Assembly (NCBI RefSeq): GCF_900172265.1
Contig: NZ_FWFK01000001.1
Location: forward strand, 248,001 to 312,000
Source of the DNA: Roseivivax jejudonensis
Lineage (GTDB): Bacteria; Pseudomonadota; Alphaproteobacteria; Rhodobacterales; Rhodobacteraceae
DNA: 64,000 bases
Direction: 5' to 3'
Shown: in pieces, positions 18,239 through 26,486 of the stretch
Position numbering within the stretch: position 1 is the stretch's first letter
How the letters are laid out: every line of letters starts with the position of its first letter
The notes under the pieces: generated by a model
Databases searched by the model: none
The model's input: only the letters and a program-made list of their open reading frames with translations
Told to the model about the DNA's origin: nothing
Program-made: the position numbers and the translations under genes

Positions 18239-19221
18239 GTCCAGCCCCGGCGGCCCGAGGCCAGCAACCAAACGAAGACCGGCGCGCCGATCACGGCGGT
18301 GAGGATGCCAAGCGGAACCTCGATTTCGGCGATGGTGCGCGCCGCGGTGTCCACGAGCAGCAGATAGCCCGCGCCGATCAGTGCCGAGGCGGGAAGCAGG
18401 TGTCCGAAGCCCGGACCGACCAGCATCCGTGCTATGTGCGGAATGACGAGCCCGACCCAGCCGACGACGCCCGCGACGGCGGTCACCGAGGCGGTGACGA
18501 GGGTCGCGGCGGCGATCACCAGAAGGCGCGTGCGCCCGGCCTCGATGCCGAGCGCGCGCGCCTCCTCGTCCCCCATCGAGAGCACGTTGATCCGCCAGCG
18601 CAACAGCACGAGCGGCACCAGCCCAAGCGCGACGGCCGGCAGCGCGGGCAGGATGTCGGCGGAGGTGACCGAGGCGAGCGAGCCGAGCAACCAAAAGGTG
18701 ATCGCCGGCAACTGGTCGTAGGGGTCCGCCAGGACCTTGAGGAGCGACGTCGCCGCCCCGGCCAGCGCGCCGATCACCACTCCGGTCAGCACGAGCGTCA
18801 GCACCCGGTCCGCTCCGCGCACGGCGGAGGCCACGGCCATGACCAACGCGACGGCCGCGAGGCCTCCGACGAAGGCCGAGAGCTGGATGAGCGCCACAGG
18901 CAGCGACAGAAAGATCCCCGCCACGGCGCCGAGACCGGCCCCGGCGGAGACCCCGAGGATATCGGGCGACACCAGCGGGTTGCGGAAAAGCGCCTGATAA
19001 CTCGCGCCCGCCGAGGCCAGCGCGGCACCGACGAGGCAGGCGCCCGCAACCCGTGGCAGGCGGATGTTCCAGACGACGATCTGCGCTTGGTCGCCTGCCT
19101 GGCCAAGCAGCGCGGCGACGGTCTGCCCCGGGGTCAGCCCGAACGGACCTACGAGCAACGCTCCGAAGGCGAGAGCAACGAGGCCCACCGACAGAGCACC
19201 GTTCAGCCCGAAGCGCGTCAT
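18235..19221 (-). CDS. ABC importer permease, FecCD/MolB-like
   Basis: A 328-residue permease of the FecCD family with about ten hydrophobic segments. Typical segments are IRLPRVAGACLVGAALASAG, SYQALFRNPLVSPDILGVS and GVVGWVGLVIPHIARMLVG. The family includes siderophore, heme and cobalamin importers and also MolB of Haemophilus, a type II molybdate/tungstate importer. The surrounding Mop, MOT1 and ModA-like genes argue for molybdate or tungstate. It lies 7 bp downstream of the binding-protein gene. Confidence 0.88.
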   Translation of the reverse strand: MTRFGLNGALSVGLVALAFGALLVGPFGLTPGQTVAALLGQAGDQAQIVVWNIRLPRVAGACLVGAALASAGASYQALFRNPLVSPDILGVSAGAGLGAVAGIFLSLPVALIQLSAFVGGLAAVALVMAVASAVRGADRVLTLVLTGVVIGALAGAATSLLKVLADPYDQLPAITFWLLGSLASVTSADILPALPAVALGLVPLVLLRWRINVLSMGDEEARALGIEAGRTRLLVIAAATLVTASVTAVAGVVGWVGLVIPHIARMLVGPGFGHLLPASALIGAGYLLLVDTAARTIAEIEVPLGILTAVIGAPVFVWLLASGRRGWT

Positions 19222-19228
19222 GCGGCCC

Positions 19229-20260
19229 TCATTCGGGCGGCCGACCCTCGGCCCATTCGAGCAGCCGGTCGAGCTCGGCGTCGTCGAGGTCGACCTGATA
19301 CCACGTCTCGTAGAACTCGGCCGTCTCATCGCGCAGATCGCCCTCCCACCGCTCAGGATAGAAGAGCCGCGCCATCCAACGAAGGCCCATCATGCGATTG
19401 AGCGATGGCGGCCGGTCGATCCAGCCGAACGGCGCTGTCGGCGAGAGGTAGACCTGCCCCTCGCGCACCGCCTCGACGCCGGACCAAAGCGGATCCTCCC
19501 AAACGCGGTCGTGGAAGGTCGGGTCCCAGGTCACGACGACTTCCGGATCGGCGACGATCACCTGCTCGGGCGAGACCTGCACGAGGCCCTGCGTGCGCCC
19601 GCCGTCGTCGGCGACATTCGCGCCGCCCGCACGTTCGATGATCTCGGTGTTGATCGAGCCTTTCATTCCGGTCTCGAGCCCGTCCGGTCCGCGCGCGAGG
19701 TAGGTGCGGGGCCTGTCCTCTTCAGGAACGTCGTCCAATATCGCGTCGATCCGGGCGAAGGTATCTTCGGCGTCGCGCGCCAACTGCTCACCGCGCTCGG
19801 GCTTGCCGAGCACCTCGCCGAGAAGACGGAGCGCCTCGGGCGTGTTCTCGAACCGTCCGTCGATCAGGATGTAGGGAATGCCCGTCTGCTCCTGCACACG
19901 GTTTGCGAGATCGACATACGTGTCGCGCACCGAGCCAAAATCGAGGATCAGATCCGGCGCGATCTCCAGAACACGCTCGAGATTGGCCTCGCCGCCGCGC
20001 CCGGTCAGCCTGCCGGTCTCGGGCAGGTCGCGAAAGGGTTCGGCGATGTAGTCCCGCTCCTCGGGCCTGAGGGCACGCGGCCATCCGGTCAAGGTTTCGG
20101 GCGCGACGACGTAGACCAGAACCGAGGCCGGCGGACCCGCAGCAAAGACCGTTTCGATCTCGTCCGGCACCTCCACGGTCCGGCCCGCGCTGTCGGTGAC
20201 GGTGCGCGCGACCGCCGGGGCTGCGAGAAGTGCGAGGGCGACGAGGGTTCGGAGGATCAT
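19229..20260 (-). CDS. ABC substrate-binding protein, FecB/MolA-like
   Basis: A 343-residue periplasmic binding protein with a signal peptide (LRTLVALALLAAPAVA). VTDSAGRTVEVPDEIETVFA is the standard start of class III (helical-backbone) binding proteins. YILIDGRFENTPEALRLLGE and MKGSINTEIIERAGGANVA follow in the expected order. It partners the FecCD permease and ATPase just downstream, forming a MolABC-like importer. The family also includes iron-complex receptors, so iron cannot be excluded by sequence; context favours molybdenum. Confidence 0.87.
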   Translation of the reverse strand: MILRTLVALALLAAPAVARTVTDSAGRTVEVPDEIETVFAAGPPASVLVYVVAPETLTGWPRALRPEERDYIAEPFRDLPETGRLTGRGGEANLERVLEIAPDLILDFGSVRDTYVDLANRVQEQTGIPYILIDGRFENTPEALRLLGEVLGKPERGEQLARDAEDTFARIDAILDDVPEEDRPRTYLARGPDGLETGMKGSINTEIIERAGGANVADDGGRTQGLVQVSPEQVIVADPEVVVTWDPTFHDRVWEDPLWSGVEAVREGQVYLSPTAPFGWIDRPPSLNRMMGLRWMARLFYPERWEGDLRDETAEFYETWYQVDLDDAELDRLLEWAEGRPPE

Positions 20261-20264
20261 GCCA

Positions 20265-21074
20265 TCACTCCTTCGGAAGTCCGGGGGCATAAAATCCGTA
20301 ATCCGCCAGCACGGATTGCCCGGCGGGCGACAGGATGTGGAACGCGAGCCGCCACGCCGCGTCCGGCGCGCCATCGAGCACCATCAGCCCGTAATCGGCA
20401 CCGACGGAGAGCGCCTCGGGCATCTGCACGATTTGCAGGTCCGGCACCTCTCGCTGCGCCAGCACGGCGTTGGTGCAATAGGTCAGGAACAGGTCCGCTC
20501 GATCGGTCTCCATCACCCAGGCATAGGTGTTGCGGCCCTCGGGCGCCGGCGCGCTGTCGGGGCCACCGGTCAGCTGCGCCGCCTTCGTTTCGAGCGCTTC
20601 TTGCGCGCCCGGGCTCAGGCCCTCGGCCTTGCCGAAGAGGTCCCAGACGTAGTCACCCGACGGGTCCGCGCCGGGTGTCGAGGTGCCAAGGCGCGTGTCG
20701 TCGGACAGCATCACGTCCAGAAGGCTCGCGGAGGTGACCTCGAGACCCGGTTGCGCGAGGCCGCAGAGCCGGTTGCGGGCAAAAAGAACCACCGGGCCGC
20801 CGCGCCCCGCTTCTTCAAGGGTGCATGGATGAGCCATGTTCGCGGACGCGAAGACATGGGCCGCCCGGCCGCCCTCGATTTCCTGTCGCATGAGGCCGGA
20901 GGGGCCGAACGTCGTTTCGACGGCGGTCCCGTGCGCGGACCCGAAGTCGGACGCCACCTGTCCCAGCGCCGTGCGCAGGCTGCCGGCCGCGACGAGGGAC
21001 ACGGTATCCTGCCCGATTGCCGGTCCCGCGCTCAGGACCGCGGCTCCGATGGCGCACAAGACCGGTATGCGCAT
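20265..21074 (-). CDS. ModA-like molybdate-binding protein
   Basis: A 269-residue exported protein of the ModA/extracellular solute-binding type. The signal peptide (RIPVLCAIGAAVLSAGPAIG) is followed by VSLVAAGSLRTALGQVASDF, the ModA N-terminal pattern. TTFGPSGLMRQEIEGGRAAH and VFASANMAHP carry the oxyanion-loop residues (SGxxxxQIxxGAxxDVFASA in classic ModA). It is the first gene of the importer operon, 4 bp before the FecB-like gene, and no ModB/ModC pair is present. It may feed the same transporter or be a separate periplasmic scavenger. Confidence 0.85.
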   Translation of the reverse strand: MRIPVLCAIGAAVLSAGPAIGQDTVSLVAAGSLRTALGQVASDFGSAHGTAVETTFGPSGLMRQEIEGGRAAHVFASANMAHPCTLEEAGRGGPVVLFARNRLCGLAQPGLEVTSASLLDVMLSDDTRLGTSTPGADPSGDYVWDLFGKAEGLSPGAQEALETKAAQLTGGPDSAPAPEGRNTYAWVMETDRADLFLTYCTNAVLAQREVPDLQIVQMPEALSVGADYGLMVLDGAPDAAWRLAFHILSPAGQSVLADYGFYAPGLPKE

Positions 21075-21410
21075 GTCACTCCCCCTGTCATGATCCGTCG
21101 CTCGCAAGGACATGTCTCGCGCACACACTGGGCGTGGGAAATTTTGCAGTCAAATGCAAGATTTCGCGAGCGCAGATTGGCCGCGGGCACGACGGAATTG
21201 AGCAAGCCCATGCCCTGCATAAACATTTCCCTGAACTGACGCTCGATTGAACGGATCGAGCGTCGCGCCGCGAGGGATTCTTTGCATCGAAACGGCACCG
21301 TACGCCTCCGGTGAGCGCGTCTCTTCAGCCGCCAAGGGACGCTCGACGCGCGGGTCCGGGCAGCGAACGACTCCGATGCGGCGCGCCGTGCCGGAACGCG
21401 CCCGGCGCGG
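21075..21410. other. 336-bp intergenic region upstream of the molybdenum operon
   Basis: No gene seen. This region holds the promoter of the minus-strand operon (modA-like, fecB-, fecC- and fecE-like). It has an AT-richer core around 21138-21175 containing the dyad annotated at 21144-21159. No molybdenum-cofactor riboswitch was recognised. Confidence 0.4.
21144..21159. promoter_or_regulatory. Dyad upstream of the molybdenum-uptake operon
   Basis: TTGCA-GTCAAA-TGCAA is a short inverted repeat in the AT-rich core of the promoter region, 70 bp before the ModA-like start. It could be an operator for a ModE/MopA-type or LysR regulator. It does not match the ATATA-rich Mo-box closely, so the assignment is tentative. 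Confidence 0.3.
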
Positions 21411-22322
21411 TCACTCCGCGGCGTGGGGCCGGGGCTCCGGCACGACGCCGTCGGCCTCGGCTTCGGCGCGCAGCCAGCGCCGGAACGCGGCGAGCCTCGC
21501 GTCGCCGGCGCGCGCCTCCGGCGTGGCGATCGCGTAGATCGACATCGGCGGCGTCGTCACGTCGAAGAGGCGCATGAGGCGTCCCGACGCGATGGTCCCG
21601 CGAACCACGGCGTCGTAGGCCAGCGACACGCCCTGGTGCTGCTCGACCATCGTCGTCGAAAGCTCGCAATTGGGAAAGGTCGGGCCCGGCGGCAGATCCG
21701 CGCCCGGCAGGCCCGCCGCGGCGAACCATTCGGGCCACGCGTCGTCGGTCTCGTCGTAAAAGAGCGTCAGGCGCAGAAGGTCCTCCGGCCGCCGCACGTC
21801 CTCTCGCTCCTGCAAGAGCGGGGAGATCACCGGGTAGCGCGCCGAGGCCATCAGGGGATCGACGCGCAGGCCGGGCGTCGGGCGGTCGGACCACTGGATC
21901 ACCACGTCGGCGTCGTTCGTGGCGAAGTCGAGCGAGGGCGCCCCGTTCGAGACCCGAAGCCGGATGTCGCGGGCGAACTCGAGCCGCGGCAGCCGCGGCA
22001 CCAGCCAGCGCGCCGCGAAGCCCGGCGTCGAGAGAACGCGCAACGGGCCCGGCGTTTCGCGCACGGCGTCCGTCTCTTCGAGGAACGTGTCGAGAAGATG
22101 GGTCAGCTTGCCCGCATAGGTCTCGCCCGTGAGCGTGAGCGAGATCCGGTTTCCCGCGCGCTCGAAGAGCTGGGTGTCGAGAAAGCCCTCCAGGGCCTTG
22201 ATCTGGTGACTGACCGCCGAGGGCGTCAGGCACAGCTCGTCCGCCGCGGCCTTGACCGACATGTGCCGTGCAGTGGCCTCGAAGGCGCGGACGGCGGCGA
22301 AGGGCGGAAGCTTGCGTCCCAT
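21411..22322 (-). CDS. LysR family regulator, GcvA-type
   Basis: A 303-residue LysR protein. LPPFAAVRAFEATARHMSVK and AADELCLTPSAVSHQIKALE form the HTH of the GcvA subgroup (the PSAVSHQI recognition helix is typical). The effector domain follows (LRVLSTPGFAARWLVPRL). ATG 22322 is preferred over an upstream in-frame extension that is Arg/Ala-rich and not family-like. It is divergent from the DUF6647 gene 109 bp away, whose regulation it most likely controls; the molybdenum operon behind it is a second, weaker candidate. Confidence 0.87.
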   Translation of the reverse strand: MGRKLPPFAAVRAFEATARHMSVKAAADELCLTPSAVSHQIKALEGFLDTQLFERAGNRISLTLTGETYAGKLTHLLDTFLEETDAVRETPGPLRVLSTPGFAARWLVPRLPRLEFARDIRLRVSNGAPSLDFATNDADVVIQWSDRPTPGLRVDPLMASARYPVISPLLQEREDVRRPEDLLRLTLFYDETDDAWPEWFAAAGLPGADLPPGPTFPNCELSTTMVEQHQGVSLAYDAVVRGTIASGRLMRLFDVTTPPMSIYAIATPEARAGDARLAAFRRWLRAEAEADGVVPEPRPHAAE

Positions 22323-22373
22323 CTCTCTGCCTGAACTGGGCTCACGCGAGCCTGAAAAGCGACCGTTCGGTGA

Positions 22374-22390
22374 CGTAACGAAATCGTAAC
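22374..22390. promoter_or_regulatory. CGTAAC direct repeat between LysR and DUF6647 genes
   Basis: CGTAAC occurs at 22374-22379 and again at 22385-22390, exactly 11 bp apart (one helical turn), in the divergent promoter region. Spaced identical hexamers suit binding of a LysR tetramer. Suggested operator; not proven by sequence. Confidence 0.35.
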
Positions 22391-22431
22391 ATCGGCATAC
22401 CAGTTCTCCAAATCCCGACCCGGAGGGACCG

Positions 22432-22968
22432 ATGCACCGTTCCCGTCTCGCCGTGGCGCTCGCCGCGGCTCTCGTCGCCCTGTGCCCGACGCTCGCGCGG
22501 GCCGAGACCGCCGCAGCGCCCCCGGATGCCGACTGGGCGCAGGCGGGCAGCATGACTGCGCTCGTCTCGACGCTCGAGGCCTGGCTCGATGCGCAGTCCC
22601 CCTGGCCGCGTCGCGCGGCGGCCCCGGACGTGCGCCTGCTCAGCCCGTGGCAGGCGGCGGCGCGGCGGGGTGCGACGGCGAGCGTCCAGCGCGGTCGGCT
22701 CCGGGGCCTCTACGACCCCGACCGCGCCGAGATCCTGCTGGTGCGCCCCTGGGATCCGCGCAGCGCCGAAGATGTCAGCGTCCTGCTGCACGAGCTCGTT
22801 CATCACCGTCAGGCCCCGCATCACTGGTACTGCCCAGCCGCACAGGAGCTGCCGGCCTATCGCCTGCAAGCCGGGTGGCTTGCCGATCAGGGGCTGGAGG
22901 CGGACGTGAACTGGATCGCGGTCGCGCTCGACGCCGGCTGCACGCCGCGGGACATCCACCCCGAGTGA
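22432..22968 (+). CDS. DUF6647 exported zinc-motif protein
   Basis: A 178-residue protein with a Sec signal peptide (RLAVALAAALVALCPTLARA) and a zincin-like LLHELVHHRQAPHHWYCPAA motif near residue 120. This layout fits DUF6647, a family of small secreted proteins with an HExxH element, often beside a GcvA-type LysR gene as here. Hydrolytic activity is unproven. CGGAGGG lies 5 nt before the ATG. The two remaining Cys (in YCPAAQE and DAGCTPRD) could form a disulfide in the periplasm. Confidence 0.75.
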   Translation: MHRSRLAVALAAALVALCPTLARAETAAAPPDADWAQAGSMTALVSTLEAWLDAQSPWPRRAAAPDVRLLSPWQAAARRGATASVQRGRLRGLYDPDRAEILLVRPWDPRSAEDVSVLLHELVHHRQAPHHWYCPAAQELPAYRLQAGWLADQGLEADVNWIAVALDAGCTPRDIHPE

Positions 22969-23460
22969 CCGAGGTGGCCCGCGCGCGGGCGTTGCGATCG
23001 CGCGATCCGGCGCGCCAAGATGCGGGGCCCGAGACGCGCCGGGAGCGACATGACGGACGACGGCGTGCCGGCGGCGCATTCGAGGCCTCTCGCGCTGCCC
23101 CCTTCAGAAGCCTCGAGCCCCCTGCCCTCCAGCCACCGCGATGATGGCTCGACGGACCGGAGGCCGCGCCACCGACGACCGACGGGTGGACCCGACGATC
23201 CGGAGGCGCATCGCTCCCGACAAGGCTCCGCCGCGCCAAAACTCGGGGCTTACGGCCCCCGAGCGGTCGCGTGAGGGCCGGCACACAGGCGGCGCACCCC
23301 TCGTTGGCCGGATCCGCCGCGAGGCCGGCGTGGCCGAGCCGAAATCCCGCCTGACGCGCATTGCCATCACCTCGCGGCGTTGATACGCGTTCACGCATGA
23401 ACGGTCTCTTCCCTCTGGATTCGCGCGGCGAGCTCCGGTGCGGTAGCCGTGGACGCCCCG
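22969..23460. other. 492-bp intergenic region before the polysaccharide locus
   Basis: No convincing gene on either strand; long frames here are GC-driven. It marks the boundary between the DUF6647 gene and the EPS regulator. Confidence 0.4.
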
Positions 23461-23507
23461 CCCCGTGACGAGACACCCTGCCCCGTGACGAGACACGCTG
23501 CCCCGTG
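23461..23507 (+). repeat. 20-bp tandem repeat abutting the EPS regulator start
   Basis: CCCCGTGACGAGACACCCTG (23461-23480) is followed by a copy with one substitution (23481-23500) and by a third, partial unit CCCCGTGATGAAGAGC at 23501, inside which the regulator ATG (23508) falls. No Shine-Dalgarno sequence is visible, so the repeat replaces the normal leader. It may be an operator for autoregulation or a slippage product. Confidence 0.65.
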
Positions 23508-23876
23508 ATGAAGAGCGTCGACGAGGATGTCCGCTTCCGGGTGATGCGCGCGCTCGCGGACAATCCGCAGATCTCCCAGCGCGAACTTTCGGTGTCGGTG
23601 GGCATCAGCCTCGGGCTTGTCAACTACTGCCTGCGCGGGCTCGCCGACAAGGGCCAGATCAAGATCCGCAACTTCCGCGCCTCGGACCGCAAGCTGCGCT
23701 ACGCCTACGTGCTCACCCCGGCCGGGCTCGCGGCGAAGGCGGCGATGACGCGCCGCTTTCTCCAGCGCCGGGTCGCCGAGTACGAGGCGCTCCAGGCGGA
23801 GATCGAGGGGCTGAAGCGGGAGGTGGAGGCGGCTCCCGGGACGGGCGCGGCGTCGGGTTCGGAGAACCCTCGATGA
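23508..23876 (+). CDS. MarR family EPS-associated transcriptional regulator
   Basis: A 122-residue winged-helix protein matching the MarR-type regulators found at the head of exopolysaccharide loci (EPS-associated MarR family). DEDVRFRVMRALADNPQISQ begins the domain, RELSVSVGISLGLVNYCLRG is the HTH, and KIRNFRASDRKLRYAYVLTP is the wing. A coiled C-terminal tail (about residues 80-105) follows. It probably controls the polysaccharide operon that starts 150 bp downstream. A GTG one codon upstream (23505) is an alternative start. Confidence 0.85.
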   Translation: MKSVDEDVRFRVMRALADNPQISQRELSVSVGISLGLVNYCLRGLADKGQIKIRNFRASDRKLRYAYVLTPAGLAAKAAMTRRFLQRRVAEYEALQAEIEGLKREVEAAPGTGAASGSENPR

Positions 23877-24027
23877 TTTGTGTTATTGAGCATTTCCTGC
23901 GAAAGAACACCTCGCACTGCTGTTGAACGATCGCCTGACGGACAACCAAACAAAAATCATTCCCTTGCGGGCATCCCCTGCCCGCTCATATTGCAGAAAA
24001 TTTGAAGTAAATCGGATTGGACATCAA
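23877..24027 (+). promoter_or_regulatory. AT-rich leader with hairpin at the head of the polysaccharide operon
   Basis: This 151-bp region is markedly richer in A and T than its flanks. It contains a perfect hairpin, GCGGGCA-TCCCC-TGCCCGC at 23967-23985, 42 bp before the first biosynthetic ATG. The stretch is suited to be a promoter plus 5' leader; the hairpin may act in attenuation or antitermination. No match to a JUMPstart/ops element was found within it. Confidence 0.4.
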
Positions 24028-25374
24028 ATGAGAAACGGTAATTCTTCGAATGATAGGGCGTATGGTTGCGCTCTCGCAAGACTAACGGCGAGACTAGATC
24101 AGAAGTCAGCCGTGATCGGAATTGTCGGCTTGGGCTATGTTGGCCAACCCCTCGCTTTGCGATTTTCTGAGGTGGGCTATCGCGTCCTAGGCTTTGACAT
24201 TTCTCAGGATCTGGTTGACAAGTTGAATGCTGGAAGAACTCCGATTGCGCACATTGCTGATGACCGCATTAGCAACGCTCGGGAGTTCGGTTTCGAGGCG
24301 ACTGCTGATTTTACTCGTATCTCCGAAGCGGATGCCGTTCTACTTTGCGTTCCAACCCCTTTGAACAAGTATCGCGAGCCGGATCTGAGCTTCGTCACAA
24401 ATACCTGCGACCAAATCGCCCCACATTTGAGGGCGGAGCAGGTGGTGGTATTAGAAAGCACCACCTATCCCGGAACGACCAAGGAAGAGGTCGTTCCCAG
24501 AATCGAGCGCGGCGGGCTCAAGGTGGGTAAGGAAATTTTCGCAGTTTACTCGCCCGAACGCGAGGACCCCGCCAACCCCGACTTCACGACCTCAACGATC
24601 CCCAAGGTGTTAGGGGGGCATACGCCGGCCTGCCTCGAGGCCGGTATTGCGCTCTACCGCCATGCGATCGGCACGTTGGTTCCGGTCCGTTCGACCCAGA
24701 CAGCCGAGATGACCAAGCTGCTCGAAAATATCCACCGGGCCGTGAATATCGGCCTGATCAATGAAATGAAGGTCGTGGCGGACCGCATGTGCATCGACAT
24801 CTATGAAGTGATTGATGCGGCGAAGACCAAGCCTTTCGGGTTTACTGCCTATTACCCGGGTCCGGGCCTGGGCGGACACTGCATTCCGATCGATCCCTAT
24901 TACCTGACCTGGAAAGCCAAGGAATTTGGCCTGCACACAAGGTTCATCGAACTGGCCGGCGAGGTCAACCGCGCCATGCCTGACTACGTCTTCTCCAAGC
25001 TGGTTTTTGGCCTGAACCGCGACAGCCGATCGGTCAAGGGAAGCAAGGTCATGGTGCTGGGCATCTCGTACAAAAAGAACGTGGACGATATGCGGGAATC
25101 TCCCTCGGTCGAGTTGATGGAGATGCTGCGCGACCACGGAGCAGTTCTCAGCTATGCGGACCCTCATGTTCCCAGCTTCCCGCAGATGCGCCATCACTCG
25201 TTCGACTTGGACGCCACGCTAGTATCGCCGGACAGCTTGGCCGCGCAGGATGCCGTGATCGTCGCCACTGACCACGACGCGTTCGATTACGTCCAGATCA
25301 AGGCGCATGCCAAGCTGATCATCGACGCGCGCGGAGCTTATCGCGAACCCGCCGATCACATCATTCGGGCCTGA
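24028..25374 (+). CDS. UDP-sugar (UDP-GlcNAc-type) 6-dehydrogenase, WbpA/TviB-like
   Basis: A 448-residue nucleotide-sugar dehydrogenase. [20 protein letters not shown] binds [23 protein letters not shown] and [13 protein letters not shown] follow; the catalytic Cys is residue 285 in [27 protein letters not shown] and [15 protein letters not shown] place it with WbpA/TviB/WecC-type enzymes, which oxidise UDP-GlcNAc (or a related UDP-HexNAc) to the uronic acid, rather than UDP-glucose dehydrogenases. It would supply an acidic amino sugar to the polymer. ATG 24028 fits the family start; the extension upstream to 23923 is leader DNA. Confidence 0.88.
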   Translation: MRNGNSSNDRAYGCALARLTARLDQKSAVIGIVGLGYVGQPLALRFSEVGYRVLGFDISQDLVDKLNAGRTPIAHIADDRISNAREFGFEATADFTRISEADAVLLCVPTPLNKYREPDLSFVTNTCDQIAPHLRAEQVVVLESTTYPGTTKEEVVPRIERGGLKVGKEIFAVYSPEREDPANPDFTTSTIPKVLGGHTPACLEAGIALYRHAIGTLVPVRSTQTAEMTKLLENIHRAVNIGLINEMKVVADRMCIDIYEVIDAAKTKPFGFTAYYPGPGLGGHCIPIDPYYLTWKAKEFGLHTRFIELAGEVNRAMPDYVFSKLVFGLNRDSRSVKGSKVMVLGISYKKNVDDMRESPSVELMEMLRDHGAVLSYADPHVPSFPQMRHHSFDLDATLVSPDSLAAQDAVIVATDHDAFDYVQIKAHAKLIIDARGAYREPADHIIRA

Positions 25375-25454
25375 CGGCTATATGCAACGTGCCGCCGAGC
25401 CGAGAAGGGCGGCATCGCCCACACCTATCGTGGCCAAGCAGGTTGCAGAATGGA

Positions 25455-26486
25455 ATGACAAGACCACTGAAAGTCCTCATCCCCAATTATCGTGGCGTCG
25501 ACAGCTTTACGGACAACGTGGCCGATGCTCTTGAAGTCATGGGGCACGAAGTGCGCACGATGGCCCGCCCTACCTTCCGAGACCGGGGCAGACTGCGTCG
25601 GGTTGTTCATGACGGCCTGTCCATGGCCTGGCCCGGACGCCCAAGTGCGAACGCGGTCTGGGCGTTGAGGGCCGCAAGGGACTGGAGACCCGATCTAGTG
25701 CTCTGCCTAACCCTCGCCCTGGACGAGAACATCCTGTCTGCACTGCGCGACATCTGCCCTACTCGCATCGTGGCTTGGTGGGGAGATCCCCCTGCCAACA
25801 TGAAGGGGATGGGCCTGCTGGCGGACGGGTACGACAGGATTTACATCAAGGATGCCGCAGGGGCGGCGAAGCTGCGTGCAGTGGACCTCCCTGCCGATCT
25901 CCTGCACGAGGCCATGAACCCGAAATGGCACCGGATCATCCCACCGGGCCAAGGAGACGACCGAGATGCGCTGATCGTGGCCGGCAACTACTACGGCTAT
26001 CGCCAGTTCCTCGTCTCACGACTGATCGGAAAAGAGGTGCCGGTGGCGCTTTACGGATCGCCGCCGCCGCGCTGGTCCCGATCCGAGATCAAGCAAAAAT
26101 TCCGCGGCTGCTACATCGTCCGCGACGAGAAGAGCCGCATTTTCGGGGCCGGTATGGCCTGCCTGAACTCGACTTCAATGTGGGAAGGCGACTCTCTGAA
26201 CTGCCGCGCTTTCGAAATCTGCGGTGCGGGGGGCTTGCAGCTAATCGAGAACAAGCCGTCCGTGCCGGACTGCTTCGAACCCGGCCGCGAGGTTCTAACT
26301 TACAACGGCGTGAACGAGATCCTCGATCACCTGGCCCGGGCCCGGGCGGAGCCTGACTGGGCCGCCGCCATCCGTGAAGCCGGTCACCGCCGGGCGCATG
26401 CGCATCACACATACGCGCAACGCCTCGAACGCATTCTTGAAGAAACGGGGCTTAGCGACGCCCGCAACCGGAAACACGCACAATGA
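25455..26486 (+). CDS. CgeB-like glycosyltransferase
   Basis: A 343-residue GT-B-type protein resembling the CgeB family. PLKVLIPNYRGVDSFTDNVA and DLVLCLTLALDEN fit the N-lobe. RIVAWWGDPPANM and a C-lobe with FEICGAGGLQLIENKPSVPD and CFEPGREVLTYN match the CgeB nucleotide-sugar region. The acceptor and donor are unknown. The stop overlaps the next ATG by 4 bp (ATGA). Confidence 0.75.
   Translation: MTRPLKVLIPNYRGVDSFTDNVADALEVMGHEVRTMARPTFRDRGRLRRVVHDGLSMAWPGRPSANAVWALRAARDWRPDLVLCLTLALDENILSALRDICPTRIVAWWGDPPANMKGMGLLADGYDRIYIKDAAGAAKLRAVDLPADLLHEAMNPKWHRIIPPGQGDDRDALIVAGNYYGYRQFLVSRLIGKEVPVALYGSPPPRWSRSEIKQKFRGCYIVRDEKSRIFGAGMACLNSTSMWEGDSLNCRAFEICGAGGLQLIENKPSVPDCFEPGREVLTYNGVNEILDHLARARAEPDWAAAIREAGHRRAHAHHTYAQRLERILEETGLSDARNRKHAQ

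Noticed and set aside
23439-23452. GCGGTAGCCGTGG resembles the ops/JUMPstart element (GGCGGTAGCGTG) upstream of polysaccharide genes
   Set aside because: One base is inserted in the core, it lies before the regulator rather than the biosynthetic genes, and ops elements are documented mainly in enterobacteria.
23104-23496. Minus-strand frame between the DUF6647 gene and the EPS regulator
   Set aside because: Arg/Gly/Pro-rich with no family features and its start lies in the tandem repeat; typical of non-coding high-GC DNA.
23461-23512. Tandem repeat considered as a CRISPR array
   Set aside because: Units are directly adjacent with no spacers and only two and a half copies; no cas genes nearby.
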